A DNA stretch of 64,000 nt from a bacterium (lineage in GTDB: Bacteria > Oederibacteriota > JAAXVQ01 > JAUVAV01): NCBI GenBank assembly GCA_021108215.1, contig JAIORK010000029.1, positions 62,001 through 126,000 of the forward strand. Reading direction: 5' to 3'. The notes beneath the pieces are model-generated. The model was not told the DNA's origin, did no database searches, and worked only from the letters and a program-made list of their open reading frames with translations. Positions 7,972-16,238 of the stretch are shown here, piece by piece. The stretch's first letter is position 1. Each line of letters starts with the position of its first letter. The position numbers and the translations under genes were made by a program.

Positions 7972-8523
7972 ATGAGAAACCAGATAGTGGCAGTTTATTT
8001 ATTGGGGATTTTGCTTACAACCGGGTGTGGGAGTAATGGCCGCGATGGCAGGGATGGTACGCATGGGGATGTGTATATTGCATATTCCTGGATGTACAGC
8101 CCTTTTTATTATTCATCTACTGATCCCGGTATTCCGGCACCAGGTTTAATCAATAATCAATATTATCTTACCTCTCCCGGCACATACACATATACCTATC
8201 GATCTTGGGATGATTCCATATGGACAGGCACTTATTCACTGAGCGCCAATTCGGGGGAAAAAGGAACTAAGGGCGAAAAAGGCGGATTCTTTTTTCAAAA
8301 AGGCGCAGATGGGAAAAATGGTGCAGATGGTGCAGATAACTACTACCAGCTTTATTGTCCGAGTTATGGTGCGACCCTGTATAAATGGACCTACTCGCAT
8401 TATTCCAGCATGCGTTTGAAGGCTGAATTGCAAAACAAGATTGAACGGGAAACGAATATCCGTGGTGAAGCACCGCTATCGATAGAAATGCGTAATCAAT
8501 TTAAAGGGTTGCGTTTGGAATAA
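7972..8523 (+). CDS. Lipoprotein with collagen-like Gly-X-Y repeats
   Basis: 183 aa with GGAGG upstream. A lipoprotein signal peptide ends in LLTTGCGS (Cys ~19). Short collagen-like runs follow the lipid anchor (GRDGRDGTHGD) and recur at ~residues 93-120 (GEKGTKGEKGG and GADGKNGADGAD), separated by a Tyr/Ser/Pro-rich segment that may be surface exposed. The C-terminus is charged. The runs are too short for a long triple helix but could trimerise. No clear homologue is recognised. The next gene is also a lipoprotein but belongs to a transporter; 130 nt separate them. Confidence 0.75.
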   Translation: MRNQIVAVYLLGILLTTGCGSNGRDGRDGTHGDVYIAYSWMYSPFYYSSTDPGIPAPGLINNQYYLTSPGTYTYTYRSWDDSIWTGTYSLSANSGEKGTKGEKGGFFFQKGADGKNGADGADNYYQLYCPSYGATLYKWTYSHYSSMRLKAELQNKIERETNIRGEAPLSIEMRNQFKGLRLE

Positions 8524-8653
8524 AAAGGGAAAGGTGATGATGTGATGTCGTTTTGCTGATCAAATCCCCCGGTCTTTTTAATCACGCTTATACGGTTGAT
8601 CATATGGGTTTTTATCCGTATGATACTGACAATGTCATAATCATGGGGGACGC

Positions 8654-9649
8654 ATGAATTATTTAAAATATTTATCAATGATGGCCGTATTTTTCATTGC
8701 CGGATGCGGCGGACAGGCGCCGATGACATTTTTGACCATTGGTACCGGCGGTGTGACCGGGGTTTATTATCCGACCGGCGGGGCGATTGCTAAATTGATC
8801 AACCAAAAATCCAGTGACTATAAAATCAAGGCCACTGTCGAATCCACTGCCGGATCGGTGTATAATGTGAATGCTGTTTTAAGCGGTGATATTGAAGTGG
8901 GGATTGTTCAATCAGACCGTCAGTATCAGGCCTATCACGGGGTGGCGGAGTGGGAAACGCGCGGTGCCCAGAAGAAATTGCGTGCTTTGTTTTCCATTCA
9001 TCCAGAGTCAATTACCTTAATTGCTACTGTGAAAAGTTCGATCACTCAGGTCGGGGATTTGAAAGGAAAAAGAGTGAATTTGGGAAATCCCGGATCAGGA
9101 CAATTACAAAATTCCAAGGATACCTTGCAGGCATTTGGGTTGACAACAGATGACATCCGGGCGGAATACGTCAAGGCTGTAGAAGCGCCGGGTTTGTTGC
9201 AAGACGGACGGATTGATGCTTTCTTTTATACGGTGGGGCATCCGGCAGGGAATATTAAAGAAGCGACTTCAGGCAGAATCAAAGTGAACATGATTAATAT
9301 TACAGGCAAGCCGGTTGATGCGCTGGTAAAACAATATTCTTATTATGCCAGATCCATTATTCCCGCAGCCTTATACCCGGCTGTAAAAAATGATACTGAT
9401 TGCCGGACTTTTGGTGTGAAAGCAACCGTGGTTTCCTCTGCGGATGTCGATGAAGCCATCGTTTACGCCATTACCAAAGAAGTGTTTGGGAATCTTGAGG
9501 CGTTTAAGCAAATGCATCCTGCTTATCAGGTGTTGACCAAGGAAAATATGCTGGAAGGACTGTCAGCACCTATTCATTCAGGTGCAATGAAATATTATAA
9601 AGAAGCCGGCTTGGATAAATTTATTGATCCGGAATCGGTTGTTGAATGA
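8654..9649 (+). CDS. TAXI-family TRAP transporter solute-binding lipoprotein
   Basis: 331 aa with a GGGGG ribosome site. The lipobox FIAGCGG puts Cys at ~18, so the protein is anchored to a membrane facing the periplasm. The mature start (FLTIGTGGVTGVYYPTGGAI) and internal GDIEVGIVQSDRQY are typical of the TAXI (TRAP-associated extracytoplasmic immunogenic) family, which binds small carboxylates such as glutamate or other dicarboxylates. The substrate cannot be assigned. The fused permease gene follows after ~100 nt that contain a palindromic repeat, a normal TAXI gene order. Confidence 0.92.
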   Translation: MNYLKYLSMMAVFFIAGCGGQAPMTFLTIGTGGVTGVYYPTGGAIAKLINQKSSDYKIKATVESTAGSVYNVNAVLSGDIEVGIVQSDRQYQAYHGVAEWETRGAQKKLRALFSIHPESITLIATVKSSITQVGDLKGKRVNLGNPGSGQLQNSKDTLQAFGLTTDDIRAEYVKAVEAPGLLQDGRIDAFFYTVGHPAGNIKEATSGRIKVNMINITGKPVDALVKQYSYYARSIIPAALYPAVKNDTDCRTFGVKATVVSSADVDEAIVYAITKEVFGNLEAFKQMHPAYQVLTKENMLEGLSAPIHSGAMKYYKEAGLDKFIDPESVVE

Positions 9650-9683
9650 TTCAATAAAAATGTATTATGGGGGGGCAGACATA

Positions 9684-9720
9684 CGGCATCCGGCATTCGC
9701 CGGACAAGTTCGCCGGACAA
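9684..9720 (+). repeat. Family E GC-rich repeat, copy E1
   Basis: The segment contains CGGCATCCGGCATTCGCCGG and two copies of CGCCGGACAAG. The same words occur in frame inside the ABC-F gene (17742-17799), and its reverse complement is the core of the inserts at 60924-60954 and 30626-30647. It lies between the TAXI and permease genes, inside a spurious 5' extension of the permease frame. Confidence 0.8.
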
Positions 9721-9753
9721 GCATCGGTCTGTCCCTGCGATATGGAAATTAAT

Positions 9754-11748
9754 ATGAATTTTGATCGTTCGTCATATCACAAAATAGCGATTGCCACGCT
9801 TGCGATCAGTTGGGCCTTGTTTCAATTATCCTTAGCCAGCTGGCTTATTTTAGACAGCATTAAAATACGCGCGCTGCATCTGGCTTTTGCCTTGTCTTTA
9901 TTATTTCTCACAATCCCGTTTAAAAAAATAAAGAGCAAACCGCCGGGAGAAACAACACTATTTCAACCAACCTGGCGTCATTGGGGCTTGGTCGTGGTTG
10001 CAAGCTTGGCAGCATTGTACATTGTTATTGATTTCAATGGATTGTCAACACGAATGGGCCAATTGTTTATACGGGATATCATTGTTGGTATGCTTTTAAT
10101 TGGCTTGTTGCTGGAAGCCACCCGGAGAAGTCTTGGCCCGGCATTGCCTGTGATTGTGCTCTTGTTTTCCATCTATGTATTTATCGCACCTTACATGCCG
10201 TCTATTTTGGCAGCCAAAGGTGTATCGATCAATAAGTATATTAATCAAACCGCATTGTCCTATGAAGGTATTTTTGGGATTCCCTTAGGTGTCTCGGCAA
10301 CCGTGGTTTATTTATTTGTATTACTCGGCGCCTTGCTGGACAAAGCCGGTGCAGGGCATTACTTCACCAGCTTGGCAGTGGCTTTGCTGGGGCGCTATAA
10401 AGGCGGGCCTGCCAAAGCGTCGGTGGTTTCCAGCGGCCTTTCCGGCATGATCTCCGGGTCCAGCATTGCCAATGTGGTGACAACCGGGACATTTACCATC
10501 CCACTGATGAAGCGGGTGGGTTACCCGGGAGAAAAAGCGGCGGCCATTGAAGTGGCTGCCAGTACCAATGGCCAATTGATGCCGCCCATTATGGGTGCGG
10601 CAGCCTTTATTATTGCCGAGTATGTAAATGTTCCCTATTTTGATGTGGTCAGAGCAGCTGCGATTCCGGCATTTGTATCGTATGTCGCTTTATTTTTTTT
10701 GACCCATTTGGAAGCCAGCAAGCTGGGAATCAAGGGATTGCCGGTTGACGCATTGCCTCGTTTCAATGAACATTTTAAAAAAGGCGTACATTATTTGATT
10801 CCCATTGGAAGTTTAATTTATGAATTGATTGTATTACGCCGTTCAACAGAATCAGCTGCGTTTCACGCGATCATTATTTTAATTGCCATTATTATCTATC
10901 AGGAAATAAAAAAATCCCTACAGCAAAAAAAGAGCGTGAAAGCCGGATTGCTGAATGCCTTGCTTTTGACCGGCCAGGGGATGGTACAAGGTTCAAAAAA
11001 TATGATAGGTGTTGCCCTGGCCACTGCCGCCGCCGGCATCATTGTGGGTGTTGTAGGACTGGGTTTGGGCAGCATGATTACCCAAATCGTTGAAGTACTG
11101 GCCATGGGGAATGTTTTTTTGTTGCTGCTTATCACAGCGATTGCCAGTTTGGTGCTGGGCATGGGTCTGCCAACCACGGCAACTTATATTGTGATGGCAT
11201 CTTTAACTGCACCGGTGATTGTTCAGGTCGGCGGAAGTTATGGGGTTGTGATTCCTTTGATTGCAGCGCATTTATTCTGTTTTTATTTTGGCATCTTAGC
11301 AGACGATACGCCACCGGTTGGCTTGGCCGCATATTCAGCAGCTGCCATCGCCAAATCCGATCCGATTAAAACCGGCTTGATCGGTTTTTTGTATGATATG
11401 CGAACCGCGATTATTCCGTTTTTCTTTATTATGAACAGCGAATTACTGCTGATCAATGTCACCGGTTGGTGGTATGGGATGGTTGTTTTTGTCATGGCCC
11501 TGCTGGGTGCATTGGCATTTACCTCATTGCTGCAGGGTTGGTTGATTGTGAAAAATGAATGGTATGAATGGCCCTTTTTGGTGATGACCACCATATTATT
11601 ATTTCATCCGACAAGTATTGTTATGTTTCTACCGCAGGGTTTGCCTGTGAAAATAATAGGGTACGGCACAGGATTATTAATTTTGGCTGGAATTGTTTTT
11701 GGCCAAAAGATGAGGGGCCGGAGGCAGGGCGAACCTGTTCACTTGTGA
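9754..11748 (+). CDS. TRAP transporter fused permease (small plus large membrane subunits)
   Basis: 664 aa from the ATG at 9754 (GGAAAT just upstream). The frame is open from 9667, but that stretch is mostly repeat E1, so the longer start is doubtful; 9742 is another option. The first ~190 residues form about four to five helices equivalent to the small (DctQ-like) subunit. The rest is the 12-helix DctM-like subunit, with the conserved SGLSGMISGSSIANVVTTGT, ASTNGQLMPPIMGAAAF and GMGLPTTATY. Such fusions are the rule for TAXI-TRAP systems. It uses an ion gradient and the upstream lipoprotein to import a carboxylate-type substrate. Confidence 0.92.
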   Translation: MNFDRSSYHKIAIATLAISWALFQLSLASWLILDSIKIRALHLAFALSLLFLTIPFKKIKSKPPGETTLFQPTWRHWGLVVVASLAALYIVIDFNGLSTRMGQLFIRDIIVGMLLIGLLLEATRRSLGPALPVIVLLFSIYVFIAPYMPSILAAKGVSINKYINQTALSYEGIFGIPLGVSATVVYLFVLLGALLDKAGAGHYFTSLAVALLGRYKGGPAKASVVSSGLSGMISGSSIANVVTTGTFTIPLMKRVGYPGEKAAAIEVAASTNGQLMPPIMGAAAFIIAEYVNVPYFDVVRAAAIPAFVSYVALFFLTHLEASKLGIKGLPVDALPRFNEHFKKGVHYLIPIGSLIYELIVLRRSTESAAFHAIIILIAIIIYQEIKKSLQQKKSVKAGLLNALLLTGQGMVQGSKNMIGVALATAAAGIIVGVVGLGLGSMITQIVEVLAMGNVFLLLLITAIASLVLGMGLPTTATYIVMASLTAPVIVQVGGSYGVVIPLIAAHLFCFYFGILADDTPPVGLAAYSAAAIAKSDPIKTGLIGFLYDMRTAIIPFFFIMNSELLLINVTGWWYGMVVFVMALLGALAFTSLLQGWLIVKNEWYEWPFLVMTTILLFHPTSIVMFLPQGLPVKIIGYGTGLLILAGIVFGQKMRGRRQGEPVHL

Positions 11749-11832
11749 GGAGGGATTCGTGATAAACAGACATAGGCGTAACATTTAGTTAATATCAATT
11801 TTGTTTAAATGAAGTAATACAGCCGATACTAT

Positions 11833-11991
11833 GACCGGTCGAAATACTTATTTTTAAAGAAAAAAACTTGTCCGGCGGATGCAGGACGCATCATCAATAG
11901 GGATATCGTCATAGTGGGCCATATCGTCGAAGTTTGCTTGGTTGTGTGCTGATAGTGCCGGTTTCTCTTTAAAAATAAGCATTTTGACCGG
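11833..11991. repeat. Family B palindromic repeat, copy B1
   Basis: This fills most of the 286-nt gap between permease and GNAT genes. The arms are near-perfect: left GACCGGTCGAAATACTTATT and on to TTTAAAGA (11833-11860), right TCTTTAAAAATAAGCATTTT then GACCGG (to 11990). The interior has GATATCGTCA and AGTGCCGGTTT, words shared with copy B2 (20501-20713) and with the core of A1 (39238-39425). No ORF inside is credible. Confidence 0.75.
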
Positions 11992-12034
11992 CTTGGCAAC
12001 AGGATGTTTTATGAATCGGGAGTAGAATGTATAG

Positions 12035-12520
12035 ATGATTGTGGAGTATAGAGATATCAAAATGAAAGATGAGCCGGTCCTATGGGATATGCTCTATTTA
12101 GCGCTGTATGTTTCGCCCGGGCAGCCGTCTTTTTCCCGCAAAATACTCAAGGATCCGTCAATTGCCCGGTACGTGGCAGGGTGGGGACGGGCTGGTGATG
12201 AAGGCTTGTTGGCCTATGCAGGTGATAAGATACTGGGCGCGATCTGGATCCGGTTGTGGCCGGAAGATGCGGATAAGGGATTTGGCTTTGTTTCTCATAA
12301 AATTCCTGAGGTCATCATGGCGGTTTTGCCTGAGCATCGAGGGCTTGGTGTGGGAACTACTTTATTGGATAAGTTGATTTCTCAAGCGCAGGTGCGGTAT
12401 TCGGCTTTGAGTCTGAGTGTTGCTGAAAGTAATTCAGCGCAGCACCTGTATAAACGTTTTGGATTTGTATCAGTTGAAAAAACAAGTGATGCTTATATCA
12501 TGGTTAAAAGATTTTGTTGA
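12035..12520 (+). CDS. GNAT-family N-acetyltransferase
   Basis: 161 aa. The acetyl-CoA-binding motif A is clear at ~residues 95-115 (VLPEHRGLGVGTTLLDKLI), and the C-terminal NSAQHLYKRFGF is the usual last strand-helix of the fold. The substrate is unknown: GNATs acetylate amines on small molecules or proteins. The start at 12035 is preceded by GGAG at modest distance; the internal Met at 12062 is possible. A bidirectional terminator hairpin follows at 12553. Confidence 0.85.
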   Translation: MIVEYRDIKMKDEPVLWDMLYLALYVSPGQPSFSRKILKDPSIARYVAGWGRAGDEGLLAYAGDKILGAIWIRLWPEDADKGFGFVSHKIPEVIMAVLPEHRGLGVGTTLLDKLISQAQVRYSALSLSVAESNSAQHLYKRFGFVSVEKTSDAYIMVKRFC

Positions 12521-12552
12521 GACCTTTCTTGGGAACGGGGTTGGTTTTAAAA

Positions 12553-12579
12553 AAAATCTAATGAAATTCATTAGATTTT
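12553..12579. terminator. Bidirectional Rho-independent terminator
   Basis: A 13-bp perfect inverted repeat (AAAATCTAATGAA and TTCATTAGATTTT) with A-rich and T-rich flanks lies between two convergent genes, GNAT (ends 12520) and the propeller protein (ends 12588). It could serve both directions. Confidence 0.75.
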
Positions 12580-12587
12580 AAATTATA

Positions 12588-14462
12588 TCAGAGCAGCAAA
12601 ACAACCTTACCTCGTTTTGTCCCTCCCGGTCCTTCCACAATGTAGATATAGGTTCCGGAAGCCACGGCTGCACCGCGGCGGTTCCTCAGGTTCCAGACAA
12701 TTGACGTACTGGGATCGTTTTTTTCAATTACTTTGACCAGTTGTCCCGTGATGTCGTAAATGCGGATTTTTACCTGGAGAGGGAGATTGGTGAACGTTAC
12801 CCGGGGAGTGACACTATCTTTGGAACGGTACGGGTTGGGGTACACCACGATCCGGGATATGTCAGTAAACGGCAGACGGGTCGGTGTGATGGTGGAGGTC
12901 TGCGTGATGCTGGGTGTCGCAGTTGCTGTGCGGGTTGGCAGCGGGGTGGAAGTAACCGTTGTAGTCGGCGTTATCGTACGGGTTCGTGTCACGGTGTAGG
13001 TCGGAGTAATCGTAGAAGTGAGCGTGATTGTGCTCGTAGGTGTGGGCGTGAAGGGCGGCGTATGGGTACTCGTGGGTGTGATGGTGGATGTGATGGTGAT
13101 GGTGAACGTGGGGGTTGCGGTCGGTGTTACAGTCGCGGTCGGTGTCGCAGTCGGCGTGGAGGTTAGTGTTGACGTTTGCGTGATCGTCGGGGTATGACTG
13201 GGGGTTTCCGAAACAGTAGCGGTAAGGGTGATGGTTGGTGTGGGACTGACAGTTGACGTCAGGGTGGGTGTGGCGGTGATGGTCGCAGTGGGTGATGACG
13301 TGGCGGTGAGGGTCACAGTCGCAGTAGGTGAGGCGGTTGGGGTGAAAGTCGGTGTACCTGCGATGGTTGAGGTGATGGTCGGTGTGGGGGTGAGCCACTT
13401 GTATTCATAGAGCAAAGTATCGACTGAACCTACATAAATTTGGTTTTCTGTGCTGCCATTCCGGCCCGGTCCCACAGCGATGGAAAGCAAATCATTGGGT
13501 GACGGACTCCCGATGTCCAGTGGAGCACTCCAGGATGATCCTGACCAGGTCAGCTCGTAAACATGATCGCCCCGCGTGGCGGCATACAGGCGCGTGACCC
13601 CGTCGCTACGGCCGTCGCCAATGGCCAGCCCGAAGACACGATCCATGCCGCTGGCAATAATCGTCGCTGCTTCCCAACTGGTTCCATTGTAATAGCGTTC
13701 ATAGATTTCTCCGTCCTGATCACCGGCATAAAGGTAAACAACGGAAGAACCGGTACGAGCCGTACCCATTGCAATAGATAAGACCTCGTTCCCGCAATTG
13801 ATGTTCATACCGGTAGCACCCCAAGATGCCCCATTCCACTGGTATTCCCGCATAAAATTTGCTTTGCTGCCGGCATAAAGGTAATTGTTGGTATCGCCGT
13901 TTTGGCCCGGCCCCACTGCGATAGATTTGACTTCGTCACCCATGGTGAGAATTGAGGTATGCGACCAGCCGCTGGAATAAGTGAATTCGTCGACCTCGCC
14001 GCTCTTATTGCCGGCATAAATCCGCTGTACGCCGTCATTGCGAGCGGCGCCAAGGGTAACGGATTTGATCTCATCATTGGTTGTGCCCGCGCTGGTTTCG
14101 CCCCAGGAAGTGCCGTTATGAAAATATTCATAGAGGACATTGTCTTTGTTGGCAGCCATAAGCCGTGATTCACCGTTATTCCGGGCGTCGCCGAGTGCGA
14201 TCCCGAAAATTTCATCATGATTTCCGGTCAGGACGAACCGGTCCCAAGAACCACCGGTCCATATATATTCATAAGCGTAATTATTTTTATTTCCTCCATA
14301 GACCGCGCTAATTGTATTATTGCGTCCCTGTCCTACAGCCACGGACATAAAATCATCACTCTCGTTACCGACCGTGGTAATTTGCCACAACGCTGAGGAG
14401 GCGCTGGGGAGAACCAATAATCCGATTAAGGCCATGAAGAATAATTTTTTTGTAGTAAACAT
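12588..14462 (-). CDS. Secreted seven-repeat propeller protein with PT-rich linker and FlgD/T9SS-like C-terminal domain
   Basis: 624 aa. There is a signal peptide ([20 protein letters not shown]). Residues ~25-355 contain seven repeats of ~46 aa, each with a [DE]-x(2-4)-[SG]-[IV]-A-[LVM]-G core, then YAG/NK and YEY...G.SW, so a seven-bladed beta-propeller is likely. Residues ~358-530 are a Thr/Pro/Ser-rich linker (TPT, TAT, TST units). The last ~90 residues ([12 protein letters not shown] ... [12 protein letters not shown] ... [12 protein letters not shown]) match FlgD-like/type A sorting domains used in type IX-like export. It is probably a surface protein. The ligand is unknown. Confidence 0.8.
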   Translation of the reverse strand: MFTTKKLFFMALIGLLVLPSASSALWQITTVGNESDDFMSVAVGQGRNNTISAVYGGNKNNYAYEYIWTGGSWDRFVLTGNHDEIFGIALGDARNNGESRLMAANKDNVLYEYFHNGTSWGETSAGTTNDEIKSVTLGAARNDGVQRIYAGNKSGEVDEFTYSSGWSHTSILTMGDEVKSIAVGPGQNGDTNNYLYAGSKANFMREYQWNGASWGATGMNINCGNEVLSIAMGTARTGSSVVYLYAGDQDGEIYERYYNGTSWEAATIIASGMDRVFGLAIGDGRSDGVTRLYAATRGDHVYELTWSGSSWSAPLDIGSPSPNDLLSIAVGPGRNGSTENQIYVGSVDTLLYEYKWLTPTPTITSTIAGTPTFTPTASPTATVTLTATSSPTATITATPTLTSTVSPTPTITLTATVSETPSHTPTITQTSTLTSTPTATPTATVTPTATPTFTITITSTITPTSTHTPPFTPTPTSTITLTSTITPTYTVTRTRTITPTTTVTSTPLPTRTATATPSITQTSTITPTRLPFTDISRIVVYPNPYRSKDSVTPRVTFTNLPLQVKIRIYDITGQLVKVIEKNDPSTSIVWNLRNRRGAAVASGTYIYIVEGPGGTKRGKVVLLL

Positions 14463-14615
14463 ATAAGACTCCTTAAATAAGACTATCTATTAAGTTTACC
14501 ATTGATTCTTTCATAATTAAGAATATAAAAATATATAGATATATGAGAAAATTAAAAAAATGGCCTAATGGTAAAGTGTTGAATTTTATGGACACAGTTT
14601 GATCGCAGGGTGGTC

Positions 14616-15983
14616 ATGATGATGAAAAAAATAATAGTTCATTTTGTGCTGTGTTTGCTGGTTTCAGCGGCGACCAGCCATGGTGCCACGACTTGGAAGT
14701 GGATTGCTTATGGAGATACCCGGACCAATGATATAGAACACCGGCAGGTACTTGATGCCATCCAAAACAGTTCCGCTGGTTATGCTTTTATTATCAATGT
14801 CGGCGATGTGGTGGAAAACGGCTGGAATCAGACGCAATGGGATACCTGGCAGGCAGCCTGTGATGATGAGCTGGGAGGGACCCACCAGACCCAGACGCCG
14901 CCGGCATATATGTCTGCGCCGGGAAATCATGATGATCTGGGGACTGGCGGACTTACCAATTGGAACACCTATCTTTTCGGTCAATATCAGCAGTATGGCA
15001 ATGACGGAAAATATTTTGTGTTTGATTATGCCAATGCCCGGTTTGTGGTTTTAAATTCCGAGGAATCACTCACGTCTTCCCAGTACACCCTGCTCATGCA
15101 GTCCATTGGAAATAATCCGCAAGAATGGCTGTTTGTTTTTTGGCACCGGCCTATTTTTGATTTTGGGCCCAAAGTCTATGAAGCAGCCATTCATTCAACC
15201 TGGGGTGTTCCTTTGTATCAAAATGGGTGTGATATTATTTTTACCGGGCATGCACATTATTATGTCAGAACTGAAAAATTAGGGCTGGACGGTAATCCCA
15301 ATCCACCCTTGGATGCGACTGCCGGCACAGTGCAAATTGTGACCGGGAATAGCGGGGCGCCATTGTATGCTGTCGATGAAAACCACGATAGTAATGGATA
15401 CATGGTGGCTTATTCATTTGATGAAGACCAGGCTGCATTTCACGGGTACACCGAGTTGAGTGTTACCGGGACGAGTATGGTGCTGCGGCATATTCGGGTT
15501 GATGGAACGGTGATGGATACGACGACATATACCGCAAACCCCAAGCCGCCGACTTTTACAGTAACACCTACACCGACTTTGACGAGTACGCCGACAAGTA
15601 GTGCTGCCAGTACACATGTGATTTTACCAGCAACCGATACGCCAACCCCGACGAATACCTATACACCAAGCCATATTCCGACATCCGCAGTTTCGCCGCC
15701 GCCAGTGGACAGTCGGGTTACGCGAGTCGTTTTACTGAGCAATCCGAGCAGAAGTATGGTGAAGTTTGTTTTACCCGGTAATATTATCGGTAAAGTGGAT
15801 ATCGGAATATTTAATATTACCGGTGAAAAAATAGCGGATTTAACCCACAAGAAAACGGTGAACAGTGCAGAAGTGTTGCGGTGGGAATGTGAGCACGTTA
15901 CTTCCGGGATCTATTTTGCCGTGATTAAAGTGGATACTGTATTCAAAGAAAGGCTGAAATTTGCGATTGGTAAATTACGCTGA
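14616..15983 (+). CDS. Secreted calcineurin-like metallophosphoesterase with PT linker and sorting-type C-terminus
   Basis: 455 aa; AGGG lies 5-8 nt before a cluster of three in-frame ATGs (14616-14624). A signal peptide ends near SHGA. Metal-binding motifs appear in order: YGDTR, NVGDVVENG, APGNHDD, FWHRP and FTGHAHYY, spread over residues ~35-215 as in purple-acid-phosphatase-like enzymes. Residues ~310-365 are a Thr/Pro linker. The last ~85 residues (VVLLSNPSRSMVKF ... IFNITGEKIADL ... TSGIYFAVIK) resemble the C-terminal domain of the propeller protein transcribed divergently from it. The substrate is unknown. The two divergent genes probably use the same export route. Confidence 0.87.
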   Translation: MMMKKIIVHFVLCLLVSAATSHGATTWKWIAYGDTRTNDIEHRQVLDAIQNSSAGYAFIINVGDVVENGWNQTQWDTWQAACDDELGGTHQTQTPPAYMSAPGNHDDLGTGGLTNWNTYLFGQYQQYGNDGKYFVFDYANARFVVLNSEESLTSSQYTLLMQSIGNNPQEWLFVFWHRPIFDFGPKVYEAAIHSTWGVPLYQNGCDIIFTGHAHYYVRTEKLGLDGNPNPPLDATAGTVQIVTGNSGAPLYAVDENHDSNGYMVAYSFDEDQAAFHGYTELSVTGTSMVLRHIRVDGTVMDTTTYTANPKPPTFTVTPTPTLTSTPTSSAASTHVILPATDTPTPTNTYTPSHIPTSAVSPPPVDSRVTRVVLLSNPSRSMVKFVLPGNIIGKVDIGIFNITGEKIADLTHKKTVNSAEVLRWECEHVTSGIYFAVIKVDTVFKERLKFAIGKLR

Positions 15984-16008
15984 CCATTCTACATGATTTG
16001 TTGTATGT

Positions 16009-16089
16009 GTCCAAATTAGAGAATTAGTGGTCAATTAGGAATGTCCTGAAAAAATCAGCATCCAGGACGATTTAGTGACAGTGGACAAC
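16009..16089. repeat. Family A palindromic repeat, copy A0 (short form)
   Basis: The ends GTCCAAATTAGAGAATTAGT and TTTAGTGACAGTGGACAAC recur almost unchanged at the ends of A1 (39238-39425). The inside is a small hairpin GTCCTG...CAGGAC with the word CAGCATCCAGGA. The outermost bases GTCCA/TGGAC are inverted, as in a small non-autonomous element. It lies just after the phosphoesterase gene. Confidence 0.75.
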
Positions 16090-16238
16090 ACAACAATGAT
16101 AATTGGCATAGCGCTCATGTTTACCTGATATCCCGCCTATGCGGCTGTCGCCGGGTTGATTCTGGATCTTCATTTTTTTTCGAAACAATGTATAATAGTT
16201 CCCTTTGAATACTGTTATGAAAAGGACCGTTTTTTATT

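Noticed and set aside
12741-13410. ORFs opposite the PT-rich linker of the propeller protein (Gly/Arg/Val-rich and His/Asp-rich)
   Set aside because: They are antisense shadows of a low-complexity Thr/Pro codon repeat, not genes.
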